Source: Cherax quadricarinatus
Lineage: Eukaryota > Arthropoda > Malacostraca > Decapoda > Parastacidae
DNA: 64,000 nucleotides
Direction: 5' to 3'
Assembly: GCF_038502225.1 (NCBI RefSeq)
Contig: NC_091312.1
Span: forward strand, 26,019,911 to 26,083,910
The position numbers and the translations under genes were made by a program. Below are positions 1 through 11,186 of the stretch, piece by piece; position 1 is the first letter of the stretch; the number at the start of each line of letters is the position of its first letter. A model generated the notes under the pieces. It had not been told where the DNA came from, made no database searches, and saw only the letters and a program-made list of their open reading frames with translations.

Positions 1-50
1 AGTACGTTCTTGCGCTACCATGCACAAGATGGATGTGGGGTGCACGCTGG
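1..50. repeat. fragment of a dispersed repeat shared with 42.5 kb
   Basis: The text around CTTGCGCTACC followed by a CA-rich stretch, GGATGT and GTGCAC resembles the stretch near 42510-42560 (CTTGCGCTACCCTCCACAGG and so on). The window edge truncates it. No coding content is visible. The relation is judged by eye only. Confidence 0.35.
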
Positions 51-80
51 ACCGTGAGCGTCTGTAAGGAGAGCTTAGTC

Positions 81-162
81 ATATGATGACCCGCCGCTGG
101 AGCTTTCGGACATCTGATCGAGGCCTTAACCTGGCTTACCGGTCCACCCCTTTCAAAATTTT
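81..162 (+). repeat. dispersed SINE-like repeat, copy A
   Basis: The block contains GCTGGAGCTTT, CATCTGATCGAGGCCTT, TGGCTTACCGGT and CACCCCTTT. The same ordered blocks recur at 22624-22695 on this strand and at 23160-23235 on the other strand. A short non-coding interspersed element is the simplest reading. I do not recognise a family name. Confidence 0.6.
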
Positions 163-343
163 GGTGGCATGGGGCTCCTTGCTGTGGCATGGGGCACCTT
201 GCCCTGGCATGGGACTCCTAGCAGTGGCATGGGGCTCCTTGCTCTGCCATGGGACTATTTGCTGTGGCACGGGATTCCTTGCTGTACACGGGGGCTTCAT
301 GCTTTGGCATGGGGCACCTTCTCGTGGCATAGGACACCTTCCT
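163..343 (+). repeat. degenerate 20-bp minisatellite (about 9 units)
   Basis: Units of about 20 bp begin TGGCATGGGGC and end CCTTGCTG, with many substitutions. The open frames here come from the repeat and are not a gene. Confidence 0.75.
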
Positions 344-390
344 CTGACTATTGATGTCATCAATGGACCCTCGAAATACTGATGCCCACC

Positions 391-503
391 TTCCTGCAGT
401 CTACCTGTAAAGTGTTACAAGGATCAACGCCATCAAGGCCTGATCAACCAGGTTGTTACTGCTGACCGCACGTAGTTCGGGGAACAAACCACAGCCCGGC
501 TAA
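391..503 (-). mobile_element. decayed 3' end of the jockey/CR1-like retroelement
   Basis: On the + strand the order is CTGCAGTCTACCTG, GGATCAACGCC, AAGGCCTGATCAACCAGG, TGTTACTGCTG, then CACAGCCCGGCT. This is the reverse complement of the 3' end seen complete at 48365-48536. Several deletions and substitutions are visible, so it is an old 5'-truncated copy. Confidence 0.65.
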
Positions 504-780
504 CGGTAGAGGAGGATAGTGGCAGACCAGAACAACTTGCCGGCTCTGGCATCAAGTTGTATAGTAAATAAATCACGGAACGGGCAAGGCTTGAACTCCT
601 GGCAAGTGATTCGTAAAACTCGCAAGCCATGGGTTCTAACCCTCACCTGTTCCATGGTTTGTTTTCAATCGTATTATTACGATTTCGTGAGTCGTGTAGT
701 ATTCGTGAGCCGCCATATTGGTACCACAGCTAAACCCAAACAATTGACGTTCCATTGGTGAAAAATTAGACACTTATGTA
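504..780. other. no recognisable feature
   Basis: Unique-looking sequence with short frames on both strands, none resembling a known domain. The 80-residue frame at 519-761 has no recognisable motif. Confidence 0.5.
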
Positions 781-784
781 ACAT

Positions 785-890
785 CTACATTCTTCACACT
801 GTAGTGATAAAGCCACTGGAGGGCGAAACGTCTACAAATAAAGATACCCAGATATTGTACATGTGTCTAATTCTTCATCTGAGGTTCCAT
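785..890 (+). repeat. PLE-type repeat with degenerate hammerhead-like core
   Basis: A stem-forming block, AGCCACTGGAGGGC followed by GAAACG, occupies about 811-830. Downstream are AATAAAGATACCCAGA and a CATGTGTCTAATTCTT tail. The hammerhead box upstream reads GTGATAA instead of CUGANGA, so activity is unlikely. The downstream blocks recur at 8.8 kb and, more weakly, at 42.2 kb. PLE flanking repeats are known to carry minimal hammerhead motifs; assignment to a PLE is inference. Confidence 0.5.
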
Positions 891-1334
891 TATTAACATC
901 AGCACCATCCATGGCTCTTTCAAAATTCTAGTGTGTTCTTTTGGTCTTTTATTTTGTATCTGACACAAGCAATTTTAGTGTGATATATATTTTAATCAAA
1001 CTTTCTCTCGAAACTGCATTTTCTGTGATTTTTTTTTAATAAAATCTCAATTTTTTTTTTAAAGAAAAACCTCGATATATCGCAATAATTTGTTAAAAAC
1101 AGAATAATTCACAAACCTGTATTTCATTTTGTTTATTATTTACATTCCTGTGTGTCGTTGTTGCCTTGGTAACGACATCATGGTAACGGGACGAATACTA
1201 CAAGAACGTTTTTACTTATACCAACCTACACCAGGAAATGTTCTTGGTGGAGGTTGGTAGTGGTGGGAGGTGCAGCAGCCTAGTAGCCGGACTGAGGCAA
1301 CGATTTAATAGCTGGATAGTTCCTGCTCTGCGCT
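891..1334. other. AT-rich stretch, nothing recognised
   Basis: AT-rich DNA with several poly-T and poly-A runs. No domain, RNA gene or repeat family is identified. Confidence 0.5.
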
Positions 1335-1335
1335 G

Positions 1336-1592
1336 CTGGGGTCAGCGAGGCTTGCCACCAGGCATGTGGATCTCTGGGGTCAGCGAGGCATGCCACCAAG
1401 ACATGTGGATCTCTGGGGTCAGCGAGGCTTGTCACCAGACATGTGGATCTCTGGGGTCAGCGAGGAGTGTCACCAGACATGTGGATCTCTGGGGTCAGCG
1501 AGGCGTGTCACCAGACATGTGGATCTCTGGGGTCAGCGAGGCTTGACACCAAGCAAGTGGATCTATGGGGTTGTACTGACACCAAACAAGCA
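1336..1592 (+). repeat. 38-bp minisatellite (about 6 units)
   Basis: The unit contains ATGTGGATCTCTGGGGTCAG followed by CGAGGCTTGTCACCAGAC. Six to seven copies are present and the last is diverged (CTATGGGG). Open frames of about 100 residues arise from the repeat and carry no known motif. Confidence 0.85.
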
Positions 1593-1599
1593 GGTCCTG

Positions 1600-2815
1600 G
1601 ACAAGTGGATCTTAGTTAATTCTAGAGTAGCAACATACTCGCACTTAGGTACTGTTAAACTGTCCTCTTGAAGACCACTACACTTGTCCTTATCAAATCC
1701 CAAGTCAGTCGTACTTCAGACAAGTATGCAATCAGTACTGGAGGAAGCAGCAGCGCAAGAGCGTATTGATACCAAATGTACATACCAGATGTGGAAAATT
1801 GCATTTATCTGAATGTAACTAATTATGTAAATAACAGTAAATGATAACAAAGATAATTATTATTTATCAGTTACATAGACAAGTAGGAATTTGGGACACC
1901 TAGGTCGCAAAAATGTCCCCCTTCGATACCTACAACTGTCTTATCCACAAGTTGCTCTGGACCTATTAATTATAAATAAAAGATACATAACCAGGAATTC
2001 TGGTAAATAAAAATTTGTGGACTGTATATTAAATTAATAAAGGATTATATATATACACATACACATAACAGAAGGAGAATATCTTAATATCACTCACCAG
2101 TTTGACTGGAGATTAATGTGTACCATACTCAGAAAACCTCACTGTCTATACATGAAATAACACTGGCCAGAGTTAAACATAACAGACTTATCTGAGGTTC
2201 CTGGAGCTGTCTTGTCCAGTCGCCTGATATCTCAAGTTATGCAGGAATGCACATCCAACAATTTCGCCTCCTATTTGAGAGGTGTCAGCCCAATTTTACC
2301 TCTAGAGCACGAAAAATTCTTCCCATTTCACCAACGTTTCTAATCCCAATTCAAACAACAATGGCGAGTCTCCTCTGTGCAGGCGCAGCTTCCCATTTTC
2401 GATAACATAATTTTTATTAAATACAGTATGGCCATCTATTTACAAATAACTACTGTATTTCTGGAAAATATATACAGTATTTTCCACACCAGACAGAAAA
2501 AGTACAAAGGTAACAAAAAGCCATCCAAGATATCGCGAGAAATCACACATAGGGTTTCCCAGCTATTCCAGGATGATAGGAATAGGCTCAATGGTCATAG
2601 GGCGCCTGCGCATGCCAGTTGTTCCTAGAATTTGGTTCTCATTACATTACACAAGTTTTCAAAAATTGAACCCGATCAAATAAGGGACTCTTAGGTTACA
2701 AGCGCAATAAAAAAAAGTTAGATTAGGAAAACAAATCAGATAACCACTTGAAGGTCCGTCTTTGGATATACCTGATGATAGGCTAAATTACAAGAGCCTT
2801 CAAAGCAAGACACTC
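1600..2815. other. no recognisable feature
   Basis: AT-rich intergenic sequence. The only frame of note (2377-2628, 83 residues) has no recognisable domain. Short TATATA and CACATA runs near 2045-2070 are minor. Confidence 0.5.
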
Positions 2816-2822
2816 GGCCAGT

Positions 2823-3235
2823 GATGATATTCTACATGGAACTTATGCTCTCGAGATTTGAATATTGCTGCACGCAAACAGACCCATAAAAGGCATGTGA
2901 AACTGCAGATCTTGAGTTTGCCAACAGAACTTTTGCTGACTTCATCGATTCAAACACACTCAAAGCTTAAAATCTTCCAGGAACACAGGCAAAGAAAAAA
3001 AAAGTCGCAATCTTCATCGGGAAAATTCTGAAAGAACCAATTCCAAGTCCTCACACTGCACTCTCTTCACGAAAGCCGGAGGCTTGCCAGATGGTGCATA
3101 ATACCCCCAATTAAAAGCAGGAGTGCAATAAGTACACTCCGAGGTAGCATTCTACCCTCCTATATACCTGGAATGACCAACAATCCCTTAATGCCTTAAC
3201 TTCCATTGGGGTCGTCAGTACCCACAAACCTAATT
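2823..3235 (+). pseudogene. decayed C-terminal part of the jockey/CR1-like reverse transcriptase
   Basis: The stretch CTCGAGATTTGAATATTGCTG matches, by eye, the block CTAGGCTGGAATACTGCTG at 47942 in the well-preserved copy. Further matching blocks follow in the same order: GAACTTTTGCTGACTTCAT, AAAAGCAGGAGTGCAATAAG and GTACACTCCGAG. No long frame survives. This is an old, heavily mutated fragment. Confidence 0.6.
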
Positions 3236-3239
3236 AGGA

Positions 3240-3735
3240 GAGTTCATTCACTCGTATACACTGACTGTTGCATAAGCACTCGACTCGCACACATGCACTC
3301 GAGAACACACTCTTAAGCAAGGTATCACCCCCTTAATCAACTCTTCCTTACATTTAACCTAACGAGCCAATTGTTTCCAACTAATTACACATCACTGGAG
3401 CAACCCCCGCTGCAAGACGCTATCTCACTCCTGATTACTGAACGCGAACTATGCATTAATTTAGAATAATTTCTGTTTAAATGAATAATGATACTGTGGG
3501 TGAATTAGATAGCCTAGAAATTAGCACAGGAAAACGAGTAGGCAAGTGAACATTGTGTGTTGGGAAAGCAAGAGACCGCACGAGGACCTCCCTGACACAA
3601 GCGCCTCATTAACACAACTACGCTAATGACACGCATTAATGGAACAACTAATTAAAGGCAAACTAATCACCGCGTATTATGATCCCAGAGGAAAACCTCG
3701 AGTCTGTCTCGACTGTGACACTGAGAAAGAGAGAG
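3240..3735. other. no recognisable feature
   Basis: Intergenic sequence with no convincing frame, RNA gene or repeat. Confidence 0.45.
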
Positions 3736-3737
3736 AG

Positions 3738-4140
3738 GGAATGTGAAAGAGAGACGGAATGTGAGAGAGAGACGGAATGTGAGAGAGAGACGGAATGTGA
3801 GAGAGAGACGGAATGTGAGAGAGACGGAATGTGAGAGAGAGACGGAATGTGAGAGAGAGACGGAATGTGAGAGAGACGGAATGTGAGAGAGAGACGGAAT
3901 GTGAGAGAGAGACGGAATGTGAGAGAGAGACGGAATGTGAGAGAGAGACGGAATGTGAGAGAGAGACGGAATGTGAAAGAGAGACGGAATGTGAGAGAGA
4001 GACGGAATGTGAGAGAGAGACGGAATGTGAGAGAGAGACGGAATGTGAGAGAGACGGAATGTGAGAGAGAGACGGAATGTGAGAGAGAGACGGAATGTGA
4101 GAGAGAGACGGAATGTGAGAGAGAGAGACGGAATGTAAGA
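3738..4140 (+). repeat. 16/18-bp minisatellite (about 22 units)
   Basis: The unit is GAGAGAGAGACGGAATGT, with a shorter variant lacking one GA. The GA-rich core probably slips, giving the length variants. Frames on both strands are open because 18 is divisible by three and the unit has no stop. No protein is supported. Confidence 0.95.
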
Positions 4141-4166
4141 GGCGAATACAATATTTATTTCTCATG

Positions 4167-4275
<109 letters not shown>

Positions 4276-4456
4276 CGAAAGCACGTATAACGAAACCAAT
4301 TTTACCATAGGCTAATTGATATCAACATCAGGAGTGCACAGTGCACTTTTAATACTGCAACAGGATTAAATCAAGGAATAAATGTTTGCAAAGAGAAAAT
4401 TGTAAAGAAAACACCTAACACCACGCAGCTCAAGAACAAGCAATAACAAATATGGC

Positions 4457-4458
<2 letters not shown>

Positions 4459-4553
<95 letters not shown>
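4459..4553. repeat. (CA)n microsatellite, about 95 bp
   Basis: Perfect CA run. Confidence 0.98.
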
Positions 4554-4555
<2 letters not shown>

Positions 4556-4559
4556 CATG

Positions 4560-5075
4560 TGTACGTGGGTTTTAACACCCGGAGAAAACCCACGCAGACA
4601 TGGGGAGAAAATGCAACCTCCACACAGTCTGTACTTGGTTTCCTCCCTCCTTTCCCAAACTGCATAACCTTACATTTATTCTGATTGATTTCCATCAGCC
4701 ACTTATTAGACAACCTCTGCGTGCAGTCTAGGACTAAGTCATCCTGGAAGTCCTCTCTCTTCTCTCCGATTAGTATTCAAAGTAGTTTCAAATTGTGGTA
4801 TATGTGAGGAGCAGCAGTTAAATCCTCTGGATGCCACTTGCAGACATTGCTCATCATTCCTTCCATTCTGTCACTACATGTCTTCTTTTAAGTAATATTT
4901 TATCACAAACCAAAGACACAAAGACAGGATAAACACTTTAATAAGGTATTTCGCACGGAGCCCAAGATTTTTCAAGTATAAGGAAGATATGGGAACTGTG
5001 AGAATGTATAGAGTAAGGACCGTAGAAGTACGTGTGACCTGAGTGTTCGTACAACTGTGAAGGTCAAGTGCAGGA
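4560..5075. other. no recognisable feature
   Basis: Mixed sequence. The phrase ACACCCGGAGAAAACCCACG and its context suggest an old interspersed repeat, but no second copy occurs in this window. Confidence 0.4.
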
Positions 5076-5078
5076 GTT

Positions 5079-5275
5079 TGTTGAGGAAGATTATTATTAT
5101 TATTATTATAATCAAGGGGGAAGCGCTAAACCCAGAGGATTATACAGCGCCTGGGGGTGGGGGATGTGGAAGGCATTCAGGCTTAATTCGGGGAACTGGA
5201 GCACAAATCCAATTCCCTAAATCAAGAGCCCCTCACCAACATCAAGGAACCTTCCTTGAGGGGTGTTGAGGAAGA
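5079..5275 (-). mobile_element. SINE (CCCCTCAAGGAAGG family), copy 1, with target-site duplications
   Basis: The element body spans 5091-5263 and reads on the minus strand. It begins CCCCTCAAGGAAGGTTCCTT and ends in an (AAT)n tail, seen here as (ATT)n on the + strand. It is flanked by a perfect 12-bp direct repeat TGTTGAGGAAGA at 5079-5090 and 5264-5275, as expected for LINE-mediated insertion. A near-identical copy lies at 61439-61610. The strand follows from the position of the A/T-rich tail. I see no clear tRNA-like head, so its RNA ancestry is undetermined. Confidence 0.9.
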
Positions 5276-5308
5276 GAGATTTAGCAAACTGTTAGCATTG
5301 TTGCTATA

Positions 5309-5572
5309 GTGACGCTGTTGTTTCTGCTGCTGTTGCATGGCTGCTACTGTGCAACTGCAGTAACTGTTATGTTGCTGCTGTTGGTGGTGCTACTGCTGCT
5401 GCCGTTACTGTCCAGCTTCTGTTTTTGTGATGGTACTAGAGTTGTTGTGATAATGTTTCTGTTGTTGTCATGCTGGTGTGATGATGCTGTATTTGCTGCA
5501 GCTGTTGCTGTTGCTGTAGCTGTTGCTGTTGCTGCAGCTGTTGCTGTTGCTGCAGCTGTTGCTGTTCTTTAA
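5309..5572. repeat. imperfect GTTGCT/GCTGTT trinucleotide-rich region
   Basis: Interrupted GCTGTTGCTGTTGCTGCAG-type repeats, purest at 5490-5566. The 87-residue alanine/valine/leucine-rich frame is a repeat artefact. Confidence 0.8.
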
Positions 5573-5574
5573 TC

Positions 5575-6205
5575 CACTAATCCTGTCTTTTCCCTTCCCC
5601 GCATTTTAATTAATCTCTTTATTCAGAAATAGTTGCATTTTGTTGTTTGCTTCACTTTATTCATTATTCGTGTTAATTAACTTCGCTTTCTCGTTGTTAT
5701 GTATCGTTTACCTTTGATTTGTTTATCATCTCTTCCTCCTCCATCCTTCTTACTACTTTTCTCTTCGTCGAATGTATAGTCGTCGTCTTCATTATTTCTA
5801 AATATTCCATCTCTTCTTACATAGTTCTGTTTTCCCATTCTATTTTTTTTTCGATTTGCTCATTTTTTTTATTTATTGCATCTCTTTATTTACCTATTCT
5901 CATTTTTTTCACCTCCTCTTTCTGTTACGCTCTTTCAGCCACCTTCACCTCTTCTTCTTCCACCTCCTTCACCCTCTATTCTACCTCCTCCAGCCTCTCC
6001 TCCACATTGTCTCTAAAAAGGAAAGACAAAAAAAAAATTCACGAGTGTGAACTCATTTACGAGTCTTTTAGAGAATTAAGTTGTTTTTGCTGAACTTTTA
6101 TTTTCAGGTTGCCAGGGAAAAAACTCTTAAAAAAAAGAGTATTGTCAGACTGGCGAGGCTTTACTTTCAGATTCTGTCGATGCTGAACGTGACCCCACGT
6201 TGAAA
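5575..6205. other. T-rich, pyrimidine-rich stretch, nothing recognised
   Basis: Frames of up to 124 residues here are low-complexity serine/phenylalanine strings from CTT/TCC-rich DNA. No known domain. Confidence 0.5.
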
Positions 6206-6207
6206 AA

Positions 6208-6385
6208 ATGAATACAAATGCAGTATAATACTATTCTTTATTGACAACGTTTCGCCAACACAGTGGGCTTCATCAACTCACAAACATATATACCTGAGCA
6301 GAGAATACATGAGTATATATAGGAAGTAGAGTGACGTGGAGAGTCAGGTGGAGAATATATTAGGGAGATGGGATCTAACTAGGAT
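6208..6385 (-). repeat. PLE-type repeat with near-complete hammerhead core
   Basis: On the minus strand, 6276-6248 reads TTGATGA, then A, a stem GCCCAC/GTTGGC around a TGT loop, then GAAACG. The first base of the CUGANGA box is U instead of C, a position needed for catalysis in known hammerheads, so this copy is probably inactive. Flanking text with TATATAGGAAGTAG and GGGAGATGG resembles PLE flanking repeats in general layout. No frame in this copy. Confidence 0.6.
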
Positions 6386-6389
6386 ACAT

Positions 6390-8015
6390 CAATGAGGAAT
6401 ATTTGACACTATTTGACACTTTGCTCTCCTGACTGGTGCTAAACTTTCAAAATTGAAAAATTAATTTAGAAGACTGGTGTGTGTTGGTGAAAATTCACTA
6501 ATTTCATTTATGAAATGTGAATATTTTCCATTATATAAATTGAACTTGTCCTTTCTCAACCCCTTTTTTTTATGTAATTTGCTCGCGGGCTCCTGCACAA
6601 GCCTATAGTTGCTTGAATCTTTTCTTAGAGCAAACCAGCCTTGAAGATTTTAAGTTGATTGGATCAATTCTCAAGTTATAAACGAAAACAGTGAGGAAGA
6701 AAAATATTATGTCAACAACTTAAAAGAATTCCTTCGAGGATGCCTAAAAAGGACAAGCTAATGATATTTTATTTCTAATAGATCTGTGCACTGTAGATTG
6801 TGATCACGCTGTATGATAACACCTCTGCTGAAGGCAGATGAAATTGCAGGGCCAGAAAATTTGCAGAACTTTCACTGTCTGCATCAAATCTAAGATCAAA
6901 TTATTGAAAGGGCTTAAATTCCCTCCAACGATTCTAGTGCTCTCAAATTATGCAAATCAATCAATCCATCCTTTCACATCCCGCTGCCTGATATTTTCTC
7001 TCTCCTCCTCTGCCTGACTGCTGTGCCGTCAAGCTCTCACCAGGTTGAATGAGAACCCCCTACCCCAAGTGCCTTTCCAGTGCCCCTCAAATTCCCTTCC
7101 CCATGTGCTTGGCTCCGATAATAACCTTGACTTAATTCCACGAGCGTAATTCTCTTTCTGCTTCTAGGATTTTTATCGGCAGATCTAAGAGCGACGGTGC
7201 AGCAGGTTTTGCAGTCATCCAGGAAGAGGACTCTTCCTGACTGCCAGCTGCAGTGGATTCCAGTTCGCCGTTTACTCGGACTCTTCATGTGTTCTCATAG
7301 AGACGAGGTTTCCTCTAATTCATCCTGTGGTTTAGAAGTTCCAGGAGTTCCGAAGCCATATCCACGCCTGGATGTGGAGTTCTCTTCGTACCCAAAGCAT
7401 GTTGAGATTATGAGTGATGAACGGATGATGCTAAGGAGAAGGTAGCTAAACTGAGTATCTTCTATAATAGGCTCTAGAGTGAGGACTGGACACCTAATCT
7501 TTTTCTTCCCACTTTAGATGCTTTGGCTGCCAGACTGTTCCCTCTATAGCTTTTATAATCACTAGAATATCCGATGGGACCTGATGGAGAATCTTTTAAT
7601 ATTACCAAATCGATGGTATTGTAAGACACGATATATATATTTGAAGTTAGTGTGAAATTGGTTATTGTTTTACTGTGTGTTTGCATGGGTGAATTTTACG
7701 TATGGGAGAGAGTAATTTGAGTTTGTGCGTGCATGGGACTTGTGCACCGGAGAATTTTAATGGCCCTGAGCATTGAATGATATTTTGGTTCAAGCATTCT
7801 GTAAACTATAAAATGACATTCCTTGCACTCTGTATCATGCCTTTCTTTAACCTGTCTCTCTTCCTTTCCTTCTCTGAGCCGTCAACCTCTCACCAAGTCC
7901 CTTTCACATCCCTGCCCTTTCATATCTTCCCTCCCATCAATCACATCAAACGTACTGGGAAGTATTAAGCTAAGTGCTGTGACTGGAATTGACTTTTAAA
8001 AAATGCCCTCTAAAC
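6390..8015. other. no recognisable feature
   Basis: Intergenic. Frames of 60-90 residues on both strands (for example 7037-7288 minus, 7197-7445 plus) overlap one another and show no known motif. I support no gene here. Confidence 0.5.
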
Positions 8016-8017
8016 TC

Positions 8018-8018
<1 letters not shown>

Positions 8019-8094
<76 letters not shown>
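8019..8094. repeat. (TC)n microsatellite
   Basis: TC run followed by a pyrimidine-rich tract to about 8330. The open frames over it are artefacts. Confidence 0.97.
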
Positions 8095-8096
<2 letters not shown>

Positions 8097-8659
8097 CCAC
8101 ACCTACTCTGTCTTTTTTTTTCTTGTTGTCTCCTTTCTTCCATTCCCTCGTTCCCTGAACTTCCTCTCCCTGCTCTTATTCCCTTCCTATCTCCTCCTGT
8201 CCTGACCTGCTTTCCGCCCTCCATTAATTTTCTATCCTCCCTCATTTTCTGACCTCGCTTTCTCCTTCCCTCCCTCCCCTCTTCACCCTTCTCTCTCCCT
8301 TTCTCTGTTCTCCTTTCCTCTCTCCGCACGCCCTGGTTTTCTACCTCCGTGTCTGGTGTGTAGCGTAGGCGGCAGAAGAGATCGCGAATTCCATTACCGC
8401 AAGATGACTCCCGTCACAAGCTGCTGAATGAATTTGTGTCGCTTCGGAACATGGGTGGGGGACGACCATGGACGGGGAAGTGGAGGAAGTGGTAGGGGAG
8501 GGGGGACTATGGAAGACACCGGGGTGGGGGGAAGGAAAAATGGGAATGGAAAATGATTGGAGGTAATTTCGTTGACGTGAGATATGTGAAATGTAAGAAG
8601 AGATAAATAATGAGGGATATGTTGAAAATAGTATAAAATACCGACAAGTTGACGACTGA

Positions 8660-8870
8660 GACGCATGTATTTGAGGTGGTCAGTCCCTCAGCCTGGAGAA
8701 GAGTTCAGCTCCTTGAACTCTTCTCTAAGGCTGGTGGACTGATTGCATCACCATGTTACTACCACACTTTCTGCCTCCTTATCTGACTGAAGAAGTCTAC
8801 TGCGTAGGCAAAACGTTTCAACGGTAAAGATATCCATTTGTTGCACGTGTGTCTTAATCATAAATAATGA
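8660..8870 (+). repeat. PLE-type repeat with hammerhead-like core and upstream hairpin
   Basis: A 12-bp perfect hairpin, GAGAAGAGTTCA / TGAACTCTTCTC (8696-8707 and 8714-8725), precedes a core at 8787-8815. The core has CTGAAGA (fits CUGANGA), then A, a GTCTAC/GTAGGC stem with a TGC loop (one T-G wobble), then AAAAC. The G of the conserved GAAA is A here, which should abolish catalysis. Downstream TAAAGATATCC and GTTGCACGTGTGTCT match the tails at 0.8 kb and 42.2 kb. Confidence 0.65.
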
Positions 8871-8974
8871 GAGAGTTTTAAGAGAGGCTCAAGGAAGGTG
8901 CAAGTAGGTAATGAGAAACATTACAGCAGACTAGAGTGGGTGGGAGAAGTAGGCTGTGCAGGGAGGGAGGTGAT

Positions 8975-9110
8975 TGTGATGGTGGTAGTGGTGGTGATGG
9001 TGCTGATGGTTGTGCTGGTGGTGGTAGTGATGGTGATGGTGGTGGTGGTGGTGGTGGTGATGGTGGGGATGGTGGTGATGGTGGCAGTGGTGGTGTTGAT
9101 GGTACGCGGG
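8975..9110. repeat. imperfect GGT/GAT trinucleotide region
   Basis: Interrupted GGTGGTGATGGTG repeats. The overlapping glycine-, valine- and histidine-rich frames on both strands are repeat products. Confidence 0.9.
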
Positions 9111-9411
9111 TTTACTAGAGAGGGATGTTATTATAACAGTCATCAAGGATAATCAATCGGTACAGATACGTGTCATATGATGACCCATTTCGTGGTGTTG
9201 GTCCTGTAGCGAGGTCACTGCAAGACTGGGATCGGTCTAGAGAGTCTAGAGAGGGTGATGTATACCAGCACCCATGTAACTGTTAGCCCTAAGTCCCGGC
9301 ACGACGCCGAGAAGTGATGTTCAGAGAGGTAGTCACATCCCAGAGGAGAGGATAAAAAGATCCCAAATGGAAAGAAGACAGTGATTGATGGCATGGCTTT
9401 ATTGGTAAGTC

Positions 9412-9730
9412 AAGGTATTACTTGTGACCGGTTTCTAAGATTTTCCTACCCCAGCAGCCCAGCCTGAGACCAGGCGATGATAATTTAGAATGCGGTAAGC
9501 AACACAAGACGCAAGAGATGCTGATGTAGGGCCACGAGCATGATATCGTCTACAAGAATTTAGTTCAACAGAGGTCGTGTGCCTCCGTTTGATGTCACAG
9601 TGTTTAGGTATCGGATACAAGATACATACATAATATACGTTGGTGACTCTGTTGTCCTGTTGTCTGTTGCTTTACCTTGTAACCGGTTTTGAGAGTTTAC
9701 CTCCGCATCCCAGCCAAAGACCAGACTTCC
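9412..9730 (+). repeat. two diverged copies of an ACCGGTTT... repeat
   Basis: The segment at 9412-9477 (CTTGTGACCGGTTTCTAAG ... CCCAGCCTGAGACCAGG) and the one at 9667-9730 (CTTGTAACCGGTTTTGAGAG ... CCCAGCCAAAGACCAGA) look like diverged copies about 255 bp apart. A related phrase GGATTTCGAGAGTTTTCCTA occurs at 59718. Homology is by eye. Confidence 0.4.
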
Positions 9731-9954
9731 CAGTTGTCCTACCTAGCGGCCAGGACGCACACATAGCCACCACAACCTGGCTGATCCGACACTTATAGAA
9801 GAAAGCTGCCCAACTTTATGAAAGTTTCTGAATCTTTATACATGTTGGTAGTATCTTAAAGAATCTTAGGTTATGGATGTTGACAAAGTATTCTTAAATT
9901 GTTCCTACATCACCTTTCTCTTCGCCGAATTTATTCCACACTTTCTTCCACAAG

Positions 9955-9959
<5 letters not shown>

Positions 9960-10006
<47 letters not shown>
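9960..10006. repeat. (GA)n microsatellite
   Basis: GA run preceded by GTGTGTG. Confidence 0.97.
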
Positions 10007-10009
<3 letters not shown>

Positions 10010-10475
10010 GGGAGGGGGTGGGTAAGCAGGATGTGGTTGGCAGTGATGAGTGGCCAGTAAGGTGCTAATGACCAACACTCACCTACACTAAACAATTCTT
10101 AAAAAACGTAGAAAAAACAACAACAACTGTACACTCTCGTAATAGCCCTTGTAAAATGTCAAACATTTTTCTGTTTTTTTTTTCCTTTCGTTCCTGTAAA
10201 CATTTATCTTCCTCTTCCTTTATTAGTAACACCTCTTTCACTTGTTCCTTCTCATTTTTGTTGTTTGTTTAAATCATTACTCTGTCCTGAGAGAGGTTAG
10301 TTATGGTGGCTGTTTGGGTGTTTTATTTCCTTCCTCCTCACTTGTTTTAGTTTTCGTTGTATAACTGAATAATAATTCTTCTGATAGGCTTCAAACTTTG
10401 AGCGCTGGTTTATCTTAAAGGAGGTTTGGGATTGATATTGGAACGTAGTGCCACTCTCAAAATTTTATTTAAAAA
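10010..10475. other. no recognisable feature
   Basis: T-rich intergenic DNA with no supported feature. Confidence 0.45.
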
Positions 10476-10477
10476 TA

Positions 10478-10650
10478 CGAGGGTGACTGACCAGCCGGGC
10501 TGTGGTTCATACGTTAGTTCGTGTGGAGCCAGCAGTAACAGACTGGTTGATCAGGTATTGATCCACCTCGAGGCCTGGTCATGGAGCGAGCTGAAGGGGG
10601 AGTTGACCCCCAGAAAACCCTCCAGGTATATTCCAGGTATACCTCAATAT
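10478..10650 (+). mobile_element. 3' end of the jockey/CR1-like retroelement (5'-truncated)
   Basis: The order GACCAGCCGGGCTGTGG, AGCAGTAACAG, CTGGTTGATCAGG, GAGGCCTGGTCATGGA, GGGGGAGTTGACCCCC, then CCAGGTATATTCCAGGTATA matches the terminal 170 bp of the copy ending at 48536. It encodes only the last residues of the ORF. The short direct repeat CCAGGTATA at the very end is typical of this family's terminus here. Confidence 0.85.
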
Positions 10651-10680
10651 ACATAATGTACCCACTGGAGCAAAGAAGAG

Positions 10681-10682
10681 AG

Positions 10683-10729
<47 letters not shown>

Positions 10730-10762
10730 CAGAGAGAGACAGACAGACAGACAAACAGACAG
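10681..10762. repeat. (GA)n followed by (GACA)n
   Basis: Compound microsatellite directly after the retroelement 3' end. Confidence 0.95.
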
Positions 10763-10896
10763 AGATGATAATATATACAGTACATGGCAGCTACCTGAAG
10801 CTTAAGTCCCTAATTCAAATACTATTCAACATCTCTTGCACAATTATTACGTAATTGTGTGAGAGATATGGCAGGAATTGTAAAATAAAAGAGTAA

Positions 10897-11125
10897 GGGA
10901 GCCATAGGCACAATGAGAAATCACAATATCAACATCCCTAGTTCAAGACTATTCGAATTGCCATCAACACTCTCAGAAATATTGCTGCAGCAAGTGTAAC
11001 GATTTGCAAAAGAAAACTGGATCACTACCTACTTGAAGTGTCAGATCAACCAGGTTGTGATGATTGTGTAGGCCAGCGGGCTACCAACAGCAACAAAAGT
11101 CTGGTTAAACAAGTAATCGACGGAA
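10897..11125 (+). pseudogene. decayed C-terminal fragment of the jockey/CR1-like element
   Basis: Ordered blocks AGCCATAGGCACAATGAGA, CAAGACTATTCGAATTGCC, AAAACTGGATCACTACC, GATCAACCAGGTTGTGATG and AACAGCAACAAAAGTCTGG correspond to blocks between 48235 and 48445. Divergence is large and no frame is intact. Confidence 0.6.
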
Positions 11126-11186
11126 AAAGCTCACCCCGAGCAAGGATAAAAAAAAATTGAAACCGAGCAGGTACAGATATATCACA

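Noticed and set aside
5309..5572. Signal-peptide-like leucine-rich small protein
   Set aside because: The frame follows GTTGCT triplet repeats and has no non-repetitive conserved part.
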